A stretch of 64,000 nucleotides of DNA, taken from Paenibacillus albus. GTDB lineage: Bacteria; Bacillota; Bacilli; Paenibacillales; Paenibacillaceae. The stretch is taken from positions 3,220,501 to 3,284,500 of the forward strand of contig NZ_CP034437.1 in NCBI RefSeq assembly GCF_003952225.1. Direction: 5' to 3'. A program made the translations under genes and the position numbers. Below, piece after piece: positions 8,950 through 16,943 of the stretch. Numbering within the stretch: position 1 is the stretch's first letter; each line of letters starts with the position of its first letter. The notes under the pieces were generated by a model, which was given only the letters and a program-made list of their open reading frames with translations, searched no databases and was not told the DNA's origin.

Positions 8950-9918
8950 ATGGATGAAACAGAACACAGGCCGTCGTGCTGCAGTATGAACCGCGGCAGC
9001 ATGACGCATTCTGCGGTCGTAGAAAACGATGCGCTTTCTCATCCCTACGCAGGGCAGAATTCCAAAGTAAATATGATCCTTCTGCCCGGAGGGACGTTTC
9101 TGATGGGGACCGAGGACGCAGAAGGCTTTCCCGATGACGGAGAGGGGCCGATTCGGGAGGTGGAGCTGAGCCCCTTCTATATCGACAGCTGTACAGTGAC
9201 CAATGCCGAATTTGCTGAGTTTGTCCGTAGAACAGGCTATATCACGGAGGCAGAACGATATGGCTGGTCGTACGTTTTTCATCTGTTCGTTCCGGAGCGG
9301 GTGCGGGCTTCCGAGTCCCGGCCGGTTCCCGGCTTGCCGTGGTGGCTGGCTGTGAATGGCGCGAGCTGGCACCGTCCCGAAGGAGCGGGCTCTTCCATTG
9401 AAGAAAGGCTGGATCACCCCGTCATCCACATCTCTTGGCACGATGCGCACCGATATGCCCAGTGGTCAGGGAAGAGACTGCCGACCGAGGCGGAGTGGGA
9501 ATATGCGGCAAGAGGAGGCCTCGCGCAGAAGAGATATCCGTGGGGCGATCTGCTGAAGCCGGGCGGGGAGCATCGCTGCAATATTTGGCAAGGTAAATTC
9601 CCAGATAAGGACAACGCTTCGGACGGATACGCCGGGACGGCGCCGGTCCGAGCTTTTCCTCCGAACGGGTACGGCCTTTACCAAACCGTAGGCAATGTAT
9701 GGGAGTGGTGTTCAGACTGGTTCAGCAGAGCGCCTGCCGCCCCAGGAGGAGCGAACAATCCGAAAGGACCGCGAAACGGCAGCTCAAGGGTCATGCGCGG
9801 AGGCTCCTATCTATGTCATAACTCCTACTGCAACCGATATCGGGTTGCCGCTCGCAGCTCCAACACGCCAGACAGCTCGACGGGAAATTTGGGTTTCCGC
9901 TGTGCTGCCGATGCATGA
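8950..9918 (+). CDS. Formylglycine-generating enzyme (sulfatase activator)
   Basis: A 322-residue FGE-sulfatase domain protein. The domain runs from about residue 48 (MILLPGGTFLMGTED) to the end. The C-terminal block RVMRGGSYLCHNSYCNRYR contains Cys289 and Cys294, spaced as in the two copper-binding active cysteines of known FGEs, and is followed by the conserved SSNTPDSSTGNLGFRC. FGE oxidises the Cys of C-x-P-x-R in nascent sulfatases to formylglycine. It has no signal peptide, matching the cytoplasmic sulfatases beside it. ATG 8950 follows GCAGGAGGG. The N-terminal 45 residues (two adjacent Cys, low complexity) are not part of the family domain. Confidence 0.9.
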   Translation: MDETEHRPSCCSMNRGSMTHSAVVENDALSHPYAGQNSKVNMILLPGGTFLMGTEDAEGFPDDGEGPIREVELSPFYIDSCTVTNAEFAEFVRRTGYITEAERYGWSYVFHLFVPERVRASESRPVPGLPWWLAVNGASWHRPEGAGSSIEERLDHPVIHISWHDAHRYAQWSGKRLPTEAEWEYAARGGLAQKRYPWGDLLKPGGEHRCNIWQGKFPDKDNASDGYAGTAPVRAFPPNGYGLYQTVGNVWEWCSDWFSRAPAAPGGANNPKGPRNGSSRVMRGGSYLCHNSYCNRYRVAARSSNTPDSSTGNLGFRCAADA

Positions 9919-10000
9919 GGCCCAAGCGATATATAGCTAGGTAAGGGCAGCAGTTTATTTTCTTAACTGAAGTGATCGTTATGAGGAGAGTGAAATCACG

Positions 10001-11482
10001 ATGAAAGCCATTATGGTCATGTTCGATACATTGAATAGACGAATGCTGTCCCCTTATGGAGGACCTGATTGGATACATACTCCGAATTTCCAGCGGCTGG
10101 CGGAGAGGACGGTTGTGTTTGACAATAGCTATGTCGGGAGCATGCCCTGCATGCCCGCCAGACGGGAGCTGCATACAGGCAGGCATAACTTTCTGCACCG
10201 GAGCTGGGGACCGCTTGAACCGTTCGACGACTCGGCTATTGAACTGATGGGGGATGCCGGTGTGTACACGCATCTTGTCACCGACCATCAGCATTATTGG
10301 GAGGATGGCGGCGGGACGTATCATACAAGATACAACTCATTCGAGCTCATTCGCGGGCAGGAGGGAGATCCGTGGAAGGGCGAAGTAACCAACCCGGATG
10401 GCCCTAGCTTGGATCACCTGCATCCCTTCGCGAAGCGAATGGTTCGTCAGGATCGAGTCAACCGCCAATACATCCGGGAGCAGGAGCAGTTTCCGCAAGC
10501 ACGAACGTTCGCAGGTGGACTTGAATTCATCGAATCCAATCATCGGGAAGACAACTGGTTCCTTCAGATCGAAACCTTCGATCCGCATGAGCCATTCTAT
10601 AGCCCGGCAGAGTTTAAAGCACGATATGCGCATGATTATGAAGGACCGCTCGCGGATTGGCCGGTTTACGGGCCGGTTACCGAAACGCCGGAGGACGTTC
10701 GGCACATGCGCTTCGAATATGCTGCGCTGCTCTCCATGTGCGATCACTACTTGGGACAAGTGCTGGATACGATGGACCGGCTCGAGCTCTGGGAGGATAC
10801 GCTGCTGATCGTAAACACGGATCATGGATTCTTGCTCGGCGAGCATGAGCAATGGGCGAAGTGCGTGCAGCCCTTCTACAATGAAGTCGCCCATACCCCT
10901 CTGTTCATATGGGATCCGCGGACGGGCATCCAGAATGAGCGGCGCCAAAGCTTGGTGCAAATGATCGACTTGCCGGCGACGCTGCTCGAGTTCTTCGAGA
11001 TTGAGCGGCCGAAGGATATGCAGGGCAAATCGCTGCGCCAAACCATTGAAGCGGATGTACCCGTTCGTGAGGCAGCCTTGTTCGGCATACACGGCGGTCA
11101 TGTCAATATAACGGACAAACGTTATGTATATATGCGTGCGGCATCGGAAAGCAGCAATCAACCGTTGTACGATTATACGCTTATGCCGACGCACATGCGG
11201 AACCGCTTCGCACCGGAAGAATTGCGAGAGCTTGCGTTAGCGGAGCCCTTCAAGTTCACCAAACAGATTAAGCCGCTTCGCATCCCCGTTCAAACAAGAG
11301 GCAATTTACATGAATTCGGCACGCTCTTGTACGATCTGAGCAATGACCCTGAGCAAGCTGAGCCCTTACATGATCCTGAGGTAGAAGCTCGGTTGGTCGA
11401 GCTAATGACCTTGCTAATGCAAGAGAACGACGCGCCGAAGGAGCAGTATGAGCGATTGGGGCTTGGCGTACACAACCTCTGA
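10001..11482 (+). CDS. Sulfatase 3 (cysteine type)
   Basis: A 493-residue sulfatase with a compact N-terminus (MKAIMVMFDTLNRR) and C-M-P-A-R, matching C-x-P-x-R (Cys codon at 10148). Metal residues are seen in IVNTDHGFLLGEHEQWAK, a form typical of a sulfatase branch distinct from the first two. No signal peptide. The ATG follows GAGGAGAG. The three sulfatases are not close copies of each other, which suggests three different sulfate positions or linkages on one substrate rather than gene dosage. A strong terminator closes the cluster just downstream. Confidence 0.86.
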   Translation: MKAIMVMFDTLNRRMLSPYGGPDWIHTPNFQRLAERTVVFDNSYVGSMPCMPARRELHTGRHNFLHRSWGPLEPFDDSAIELMGDAGVYTHLVTDHQHYWEDGGGTYHTRYNSFELIRGQEGDPWKGEVTNPDGPSLDHLHPFAKRMVRQDRVNRQYIREQEQFPQARTFAGGLEFIESNHREDNWFLQIETFDPHEPFYSPAEFKARYAHDYEGPLADWPVYGPVTETPEDVRHMRFEYAALLSMCDHYLGQVLDTMDRLELWEDTLLIVNTDHGFLLGEHEQWAKCVQPFYNEVAHTPLFIWDPRTGIQNERRQSLVQMIDLPATLLEFFEIERPKDMQGKSLRQTIEADVPVREAALFGIHGGHVNITDKRYVYMRAASESSNQPLYDYTLMPTHMRNRFAPEELRELALAEPFKFTKQIKPLRIPVQTRGNLHEFGTLLYDLSNDPEQAEPLHDPEVEARLVELMTLLMQENDAPKEQYERLGLGVHNL

Positions 11483-11490
11483 TCATTATG

Positions 11491-11530
11491 AAACGGAGTT
11501 CGGGATTTGATTACCCGGACTCCGTTTTAT
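11491..11530 (+). terminator. Strong intrinsic terminator closing the sulfatase cluster
   Basis: A 14-bp stem with one G-U pair, AAACGGAGTTCGGG (11491-11504) with CCCGGACTCCGTTT (11514-11527), ending in TTTTAT. Confidence 0.85.
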
Positions 11531-11540
11531 TGCTTCCAGC

Positions 11541-11549
11541 TGGTATGAT
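11541..11549 (+). promoter_or_regulatory. Extended -10 promoter of pcp
   Basis: TGGTATGAT (TGn-TATGAT) lies about 34 bp before the pcp start codon. No good -35 is seen, which is usual for extended -10 promoters. Confidence 0.45.
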
Positions 11550-11582
11550 AGATTTATATCCAAACAGGGGAGGGATTGCTCG

Positions 11583-12239
11583 ATGAAGAAAGTGCTGCTA
11601 ACCGGATTTGATCCGTTCGGCGGGGATGTTATCAATCCATCCTGGGAAGTGGTCAGCCGGCTTCACCATAGGAAGCTTGAGGGACTTGAGGAGCTTGAGG
11701 TGGAAGCGAGGCAGCTTCCTACCGTCTTTCATACGTCTCTGAAAATGCTCCGTCAGCTGCTGCTTGACGTAAAGCCTGATGTGGTGATCTGCGTCGGTCA
11801 GGCCGGTGGCAGAAGCGAGATTGCGATCGAACGCGTAGCGGTTAATTTGAGCGATGCCCGGATTCCGGACAATGAAGGGAATCAGCCGATTGATGAACCG
11901 ATCATCCCAGAAGGTCCGGCAGCTTATTGGTCAACATTGCCTGTAAAAGCGATAGCAGCATCTATTCGAAAGGCTGGCATACCTGCGTCTGTCTCATACA
12001 GCGCGGGCACGTTTGTGTGCAATCATCTGTTCTATGGGCTTCAGCATATGCTCACGTCAGAGTTTCCCTCTATGAGAGGCGGCTTCATTCATATTCCTTA
12101 TCTGCCCGCACAAGTCGCAGAACGGTCGAATATGCCATGGATGAGCCTTGATGACATGGAACGCGCAATCGCAATTGCCGCTCAGACGAGCGTTCGGCTT
12201 AAGCAGGATATTATAGCTGCCGAAGGGCGATTGTTCTGA
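11583..12239 (+). CDS. pcp: Pyroglutamyl-peptidase I
   Basis: A 218-residue C15 cysteine peptidase that removes N-terminal pyroglutamate from peptides in the cytoplasm. It begins with the family signature KKVLLTGFDPFGG and has the catalytic Cys in SYSAGTFVCNHLFYG and the His in GGFIHIPYLP. Length matches the family. The ATG follows GGGGAGGG. It is a single-gene unit with its own terminators on both sides. Confidence 0.95.
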   Translation: MKKVLLTGFDPFGGDVINPSWEVVSRLHHRKLEGLEELEVEARQLPTVFHTSLKMLRQLLLDVKPDVVICVGQAGGRSEIAIERVAVNLSDARIPDNEGNQPIDEPIIPEGPAAYWSTLPVKAIAASIRKAGIPASVSYSAGTFVCNHLFYGLQHMLTSEFPSMRGGFIHIPYLPAQVAERSNMPWMSLDDMERAIAIAAQTSVRLKQDIIAAEGRLF

Positions 12240-12265
12240 CGAATCGAAGTAAGCTCGAAGCTGGG

Positions 12266-12291
12266 GGACTCGGAGGAGTCCTTCTTATTTT
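12266..12291 (+). terminator. Terminator of pcp
   Basis: GGACTC (12266-12271), loop GGAG, GAGTCC (12276-12281), followed by TTCTTATTTTT. Confidence 0.7.
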
Positions 12292-12304
12292 TGCTTAAAA
12301 ACGG

Positions 12305-12310
12305 TATAAT
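12305..12310 (+). promoter_or_regulatory. -10 element of the hbd-ackA promoter
   Basis: A perfect TATAAT lies 26 bp before the TTG start of hbd. The matching -35 (TTCTTA, 12282-12287, 17-bp spacer) is poor. Confidence 0.5.
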
Positions 12311-12336
12311 AACTACAGAACTATGGAGGTGGGAAG

Positions 12337-13212
12337 TTGACAGCAGTAAGGAAAGTAGGCGTCGTTGGCGCCGGAACGATGGGTCAGGGCATTTGCGAAA
12401 TGCTCGCCTTCAACGGTCTTGACGTCTACATGGTAGAGCAAGACGAAGAAAGACTGAATCAAGCGCTCGGCATGATCGAGCAAAGCTTGGACAAGCAAAT
12501 GGAGCGGTGGGCGCTCACTTCTGCAGAGAAGAAGCTCGTGATGAACCGGATTCATCAAGTTGAGCAGCTAAGCGATCTGTCGGAGTGCGAGCTCGTTATC
12601 GAGACCATTACGGAGGATGTAGACCGTAAGCTTGACATTTTCAAGCAGCTGGATGATATTTGCGCGCCTGATGTTATACTCGCGAGCAATACGTCAACAC
12701 TGAGTTTAACGGAGCTTGCAAGCGTAACTGCTCATCCGGAGCGGGTTATCGGCATGCATTTCGTCTACCCGGTGAGCAAGACGGATCTGGTTGAAATCGT
12801 GCGCGGCCTGAAGACGTCGGATGAGACGTTCAATCAGACGAAGCATTTTGTAGAGAACACGATACATAAGAACGGAGTCATGGTATTCGAATCGCCTGGC
12901 TTTGTGACGACACGGCTTATTTGTCTATTCATCAACGAAGCGATGCATGTTCTTGAAGAAGGCGTTGCATCGGTTAACGATATAGATAGTGCAATGCGAA
13001 TCGGCTATTCGTTCCAGCATGGCCCCTTCGAGATGGCGGACCGTTTCGGATTGGATGCGGTGCTTGCTGCCCTTGAGCGGATGTTCCGCGAGTATGGCGA
13101 GCTGAAGTACCGGCCATCGTTCATTTTGAAGAAGATGGTTCGTGCCGGACAGCTCGGCGCGAAGAGCGGCGCTGGCTTCTTTAATTACGATAAGGACGGA
13201 GTCCGTGTATGA
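12337..13212 (+). CDS. hbd: 3-hydroxybutyryl-CoA dehydrogenase
   Basis: A 291-residue NAD(P)-dependent 3-hydroxyacyl-CoA dehydrogenase. It has the Rossmann motif GAGTMGQG near the N-terminus, the catalytic His region GMHFVYPVSKTDLVEI and the C-terminal helical domain ending GAKSGAGFFNYD. It interconverts acetoacetyl-CoA and 3-hydroxybutyryl-CoA. The start is TTG 12337, directly behind GGAGGTGGG. Its stop overlaps the ackA start by 4 bp, so the two are translationally coupled. No thiolase or crotonase gene is nearby, so the pathway direction is not shown by context. Confidence 0.9.
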   Translation: MTAVRKVGVVGAGTMGQGICEMLAFNGLDVYMVEQDEERLNQALGMIEQSLDKQMERWALTSAEKKLVMNRIHQVEQLSDLSECELVIETITEDVDRKLDIFKQLDDICAPDVILASNTSTLSLTELASVTAHPERVIGMHFVYPVSKTDLVEIVRGLKTSDETFNQTKHFVENTIHKNGVMVFESPGFVTTRLICLFINEAMHVLEEGVASVNDIDSAMRIGYSFQHGPFEMADRFGLDAVLAALERMFREYGELKYRPSFILKKMVRAGQLGAKSGAGFFNYDKDGVRV

Positions 13213-14411
13213 TTATCCTTGTGATGAATGCGGGGAGTTCCTCGTTAAAATATCAGCTCTACAACATGGAGAGCGAGGCTGTTCTCGCAGTCGGCCGCGT
13301 TGAGCGCATCGGAATGGATGATTCGATTCTGACGCATGAGCCTACTGGCGGCATCGAAGTGAACCGCGTGAGCGAAATTCTCGATCATAACGAAGCGGTC
13401 CGCAAAGTCATTGATATTCTGACGCACCGTGAGCATGGCGTGATGACATCCATCTCTGAGATTAATGCGGTAGGCCATCGGGTCGTACATGGCGGCGAGA
13501 GCTTCAAGCAATCGACGCTTGTCACGCAAGAGGTGAAGCAGGAGATCAGACGTCTGTTCGACCTCGCTCCGCTGCATAATCCGCCTGCGATGATGGGCAT
13601 TACAGCGGTCGAGCTACATTTGCCAGGCGTGCCGCAGGTCGTCGTATTCGATACGGCGTTCCATCAGTCGATGCCGAAGGAATCATTCTTATATCCGATT
13701 CCGATGGTGCTCTACCGCCGTCACAAGATTAGACGATATGGCTTTCACGGCACATCGCATGATTATGTGAGCAAGCAAGCGGCGAAGGTGCTCGGCAGAC
13801 CGCTTGAGGAGCTGAAGCTTGTCACCTGCCATATCGGCAACGGCGCCAGCTGCGCAGCGATTCTGCATGGCAAGACGCTCGATACGAGCATGGGGTTAAC
13901 GCCGCTGGAAGGACTCATGATGGGTACGCGCAGCGGCGACCTCGATCCGGCAATCGTGCCGTTTACGATAAACAAGGAAGAGCTGACGCTGAACGAAGTC
14001 AATTCGATGCTGAACAAGCACAGCGGATTGCTGGCGATCAGCGGCATCAGCAGTGATATGCGCGAGATCGTTCAAGCGATGGACGAAGGCGACAGCCATG
14101 CGAAGCTGGCATTCGATATGTATACCTACCGGCTGCGCAAGTATATCGGTGCTTATGCGGCGGCGATGGATGGCATTGACGCCGTTATTTTCACAGCTGG
14201 TGTCGGTGAGAATTCATGGCCGGTTCGCAAAGCAGTATGCGAGAAGCTGACGTTCCTTGGCATCGAGTTCGACGAAGAGCGTAACCTGGAGCGTTCCAAG
14301 GAAGCCCGTTATATCACGAAGGACGGCTCCCGTACGAGCGTGCTCGTCGTTCCGACGAATGAAGAGCTGCTTATCGCAAGAGATACGTTTGAAATCGTGA
14401 AATCATCATAA
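13209..14411 (+). CDS. ackA: Acetate kinase
   Basis: A 400-residue acetate kinase, converting acetyl phosphate plus ADP to acetate plus ATP. Signatures: MNAGSSSLKYQLY at the start, RYGFHGTSHDYV in the middle, CHIGNGASCAAI, MGTRSGDLDP and FTAGVGENS. Length equals the family norm. The ATGA overlap with hbd indicates coupled translation. No pta gene is adjacent. Confidence 0.96.
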   Translation: MIILVMNAGSSSLKYQLYNMESEAVLAVGRVERIGMDDSILTHEPTGGIEVNRVSEILDHNEAVRKVIDILTHREHGVMTSISEINAVGHRVVHGGESFKQSTLVTQEVKQEIRRLFDLAPLHNPPAMMGITAVELHLPGVPQVVVFDTAFHQSMPKESFLYPIPMVLYRRHKIRRYGFHGTSHDYVSKQAAKVLGRPLEELKLVTCHIGNGASCAAILHGKTLDTSMGLTPLEGLMMGTRSGDLDPAIVPFTINKEELTLNEVNSMLNKHSGLLAISGISSDMREIVQAMDEGDSHAKLAFDMYTYRLRKYIGAYAAAMDGIDAVIFTAGVGENSWPVRKAVCEKLTFLGIEFDEERNLERSKEARYITKDGSRTSVLVVPTNEELLIARDTFEIVKSS

Positions 14412-14471
14412 ACCTTGCATGATAGAAGTAAGTTGTAGAAGTTGAATACTTGTAAAAAGGCGGAATCGAAT

Positions 14472-15767
14472 ATGAGAACATTAACAACAATTAGCCAGCT
14501 GAAGGACAACGCTGGACAATCGGTATGGATCGGATGCTGGGTAAACAATAAGCGTTCCAGCGGCAAAATCCAGTTCCTCCAGCTGCGTGACGGCAGCGGC
14601 TATGTGCAAGGCGTCGTGGTAAAGAGCGAAGTATCGGAAGAGATTTGGGCAGCAGCGAAGGAATTGACGCAAGAGAGCTCGCTATATGTAAAAGGTATCG
14701 TACGTGAGGAGCCGCGCAGCCAGTCTGGCTATGAGCTGACGGTCGAAGACATCGAGATCATTCAAGTGACGCAGGAATATCCGATTACGCCGAAGGAGCA
14801 TGGCGTCGACTTCTTGATGGACCGCCGTCATCTGTGGCTCCGTTCACCGAAGCAGCGCGCAGTGCTGGTTATTCGCGCTGAGATTATCCGTTCGATTCAG
14901 CAGTTCTTTGACAACAACGGCTTTACGCTCGTAGATCCGCCGATTTTGACGCCTTCTTCGTGCGAAGGAACGACGAATCTGTTCCATACGAAATATTTTG
15001 AGGAAGATGCGTATTTGACGCAAAGCGGCCAGCTGTACATGGAAGCGGCAGCGATGGCGCTTGGGAAAGTATACTCGTTCGGTCCGACCTTCCGCGCGGA
15101 GAAGTCGAAGACACGCCGCCACTTGATCGAGTTCTGGATGATCGAGCCGGAGATGGCGTTCGTCGATCACGAAGAGAACCTGCGCGTGCAAGAGCGTTTC
15201 GTTTCCTTCGTTGTGCAGAATGTAGTCAAGAACTGCCGCAAGGAGCTTGAAGCAATCGGCCGCGACATCAGCAAGCTGGAGAATATTCAGGTGCCATTCC
15301 CGCGCATCTCGTATGATGACGCGATTAAGTTCCTGCAAGAGCAAGGCCAAGAAATCCAGTGGGGCGAAGACTTCGGTGCGCCGCATGAGACAGCAATCGC
15401 GGAATCGCATGATCGTCCAGTATTTATTACGCACTACCCGGCATCGTTCAAGGCCTTCTATATGAAGCCAGATCCGAACCGTCCGGAGGTTGTGCTCTGC
15501 GCTGATATGATCGCGCCAGAGGGCTATGGGGAAATCATCGGCGGCTCGCAGCGGATCGACGATCCGGAATTGCTGGCAGAGCGCTTCGCGGAGCATGAGC
15601 TGTCGACGGAAGCCTATCAATGGTACCTTGATCTGCGCAAATACGGCACAGTGCCGCATTCCGGCTTCGGGCTTGGCCTTGAGCGTACGGTAGCGTGGAT
15701 TTGCGGTCTGGATCACGTTCGCGAGACGATTCCGTTCCCACGCATGCTGTACCGTTTGTATCCATAA
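14472..15767 (+). CDS. asnS: Asparaginyl-tRNA synthetase
   Basis: A 431-residue class IIb aminoacyl-tRNA synthetase. An N-terminal OB-fold ([24 protein letters not shown]) is followed by class II motif 2 ([24 protein letters not shown]) and motif 3 ([15 protein letters not shown]). The ATG at 14472 follows AGGCGG; an in-frame ATG at 14442 has no ribosome site. The neighbouring dnaD reproduces the asnS-dnaD order of Bacillales. Confidence 0.95.
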   Translation: MRTLTTISQLKDNAGQSVWIGCWVNNKRSSGKIQFLQLRDGSGYVQGVVVKSEVSEEIWAAAKELTQESSLYVKGIVREEPRSQSGYELTVEDIEIIQVTQEYPITPKEHGVDFLMDRRHLWLRSPKQRAVLVIRAEIIRSIQQFFDNNGFTLVDPPILTPSSCEGTTNLFHTKYFEEDAYLTQSGQLYMEAAAMALGKVYSFGPTFRAEKSKTRRHLIEFWMIEPEMAFVDHEENLRVQERFVSFVVQNVVKNCRKELEAIGRDISKLENIQVPFPRISYDDAIKFLQEQGQEIQWGEDFGAPHETAIAESHDRPVFITHYPASFKAFYMKPDPNRPEVVLCADMIAPEGYGEIIGGSQRIDDPELLAERFAEHELSTEAYQWYLDLRKYGTVPHSGFGLGLERTVAWICGLDHVRETIPFPRMLYRLYP

Positions 15768-15788
15768 ACAAGGGGAGAGGCACAACCG

Positions 15789-16496
15789 GTGAAAAATGAA
15801 ATGTGGAAAGCTTACGCCAGAGGCATGGCGGCGGCAATGAACGGCGGCGGTGTCGTCGTTCCAGCCGGTCTGCTGCGTGCTTACCGCGGCGTTGGTTTAT
15901 CCGACACCGAGATGATGCTGATGGTACAGCTGATGATGTACCGTCAGCTCGAAGGTGTCGACTTTCCTACGCCGGAGCAGCTGGCTGAGCGCCTTGGCTT
16001 AATGCCGAAGGCGGCGCATCAGCTGCTAAGCCGTCTCATGAAGGAAGAGCTGCTCGCCATTGATGACGAGATCGATTCAGAGAGCGGCATGCAGACAGAG
16101 CGCTATAACTGGAACGGCTTCGTTATCCGCTGCGCCGAATGGCTGGCAGATGAAGCGAAGCAGACGTTTGAGGCGGAGCGGGAGCTTCAGCAGCAGCGCA
16201 GCAGCAGCAGTGCTTCGGCGCAAGCTGCGCAATCTTCGGATCTGTTCTCCGTGTTCGAGCAGGAATTCGGCCGTCCGCTCTCCCCGATGGAGTGCGAGAC
16301 GATCAGCGCTTGGGTGGATCAGGACCGGTATCCCGATGAATTGATCCGGTTCGCGCTGAAGGAGGCGGTATTCGCGGGAAAGCTGCACTTCCGCTACATT
16401 GACCGCATCCTGCTCGAGTGGAGCCGGAACCGAGTAACGAATACGGAAGAAGCGAAAGCACATACGCAGAAGTTTCGCGGCGGCCGCGGGTCTTAA
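15789..16496 (+). CDS. dnaD: Primosomal replication-initiation protein DnaD
   Basis: A 235-residue DnaD protein with an N-terminal winged-helix region (LSDTEMMLMVQLMMYRQLEG) and a C-terminal DnaD domain (FSVFEQEFGRPLSPMECETI, then FRYIDRILLEW) separated by a Gln/Ser-rich linker. It helps load the replicative helicase. Start is GTG 15789 behind GGGGAGAGG. The gene following in B. subtilis (nth) is absent; a terminator closes the operon. Confidence 0.92.
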   Translation: MKNEMWKAYARGMAAAMNGGGVVVPAGLLRAYRGVGLSDTEMMLMVQLMMYRQLEGVDFPTPEQLAERLGLMPKAAHQLLSRLMKEELLAIDDEIDSESGMQTERYNWNGFVIRCAEWLADEAKQTFEAERELQQQRSSSSASAQAAQSSDLFSVFEQEFGRPLSPMECETISAWVDQDRYPDELIRFALKEAVFAGKLHFRYIDRILLEWSRNRVTNTEEAKAHTQKFRGGRGS

Positions 16497-16515
16497 TGAC
16501 CCGGGCCGTTTTTTT
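16481..16515 (+). terminator. Terminator after dnaD
   Basis: CGGCCGCGGGTC pairs with GACCCGGGCCG, followed by seven T. The stem overlaps the dnaD stop codon. Confidence 0.85.
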
Positions 16516-16529
16516 GTTTGTGGGAATAC

Positions 16530-16597
16530 TTGTAAATCGCAGCGGGAGCTTGTATATTGATACATAGATATTCGATACATAGATATACGAGGTATAG
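16530..16597 (+). promoter_or_regulatory. Promoter and tandem-repeat operator of the PadR gene
   Basis: TTGTAA (16530-16535), 17-bp spacer and TATATT (16553-16558) form a SigA promoter. Directly after the -10 lie two 15-bp direct repeats GATACATAGATATnC (16559-16573, 16574-16588) and a degenerate third (GAGGTATAG). They cover the predicted start site, a typical position for autorepression by the PadR protein encoded next. Confidence 0.6.
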
Positions 16598-16610
16598 CGA
16601 GGTGGAAGGA

Positions 16611-16943
16611 ATGAAAGTGAACAAAGAGTTGATGAAGGGCAGCACCGTCATCCTGATTCTATCGCTGCTTAGCAAAGCCGAAATGTACGGCTATGAGATG
16701 ATCAAGGAAATTGAGCGCAAATCCGATGGCGTGTTCTCCTTCAAGGAGGGGACGCTGTATCCGATTTTGCATTCGCTCGAGATGGAGCTATGCGTGGAGT
16801 CGTTCTGGGCGGAGAAAGGCGGCCGCAAGCGCAAATATTATCGGATTACGAAGCAAGGACAAGCGATGCTGAAAGAGAAAGAGCAGGAGTGGTCTTTATT
16901 CAGTTTATCGGTCAATCGCGTCATCGGGGAGGGACAGGCATGA
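16611..16943 (+). CDS. PadR-family transcriptional regulator
   Basis: A 110-residue PadR regulator: N-terminal winged helix with MYGYEMIKEIERKSDGVFSF and EGTLYPILHSLE, wing GGRKRKYYRITKQGQAML, and a short C-terminal helix (PadR-s type). The ATG at 16611 follows GAGGTGGAAGGA. Its stop overlaps the start of the next gene (ATGA), a layout common for PadR regulators paired with HAAS-domain membrane proteins. It probably represses its own operon through the repeats upstream. Confidence 0.9.
   Translation: MKVNKELMKGSTVILILSLLSKAEMYGYEMIKEIERKSDGVFSFKEGTLYPILHSLEMELCVESFWAEKGGRKRKYYRITKQGQAMLKEKEQEWSLFSLSVNRVIGEGQA

Noticed and set aside
10337..11194. Minus-strand open frame opposite sulfatase 3
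   Set aside because: Antisense shadow of a conserved sulfatase; product has no domain features.
14844..15785. Minus-strand open frame opposite asnS
   Set aside because: Antisense shadow of an essential conserved gene.
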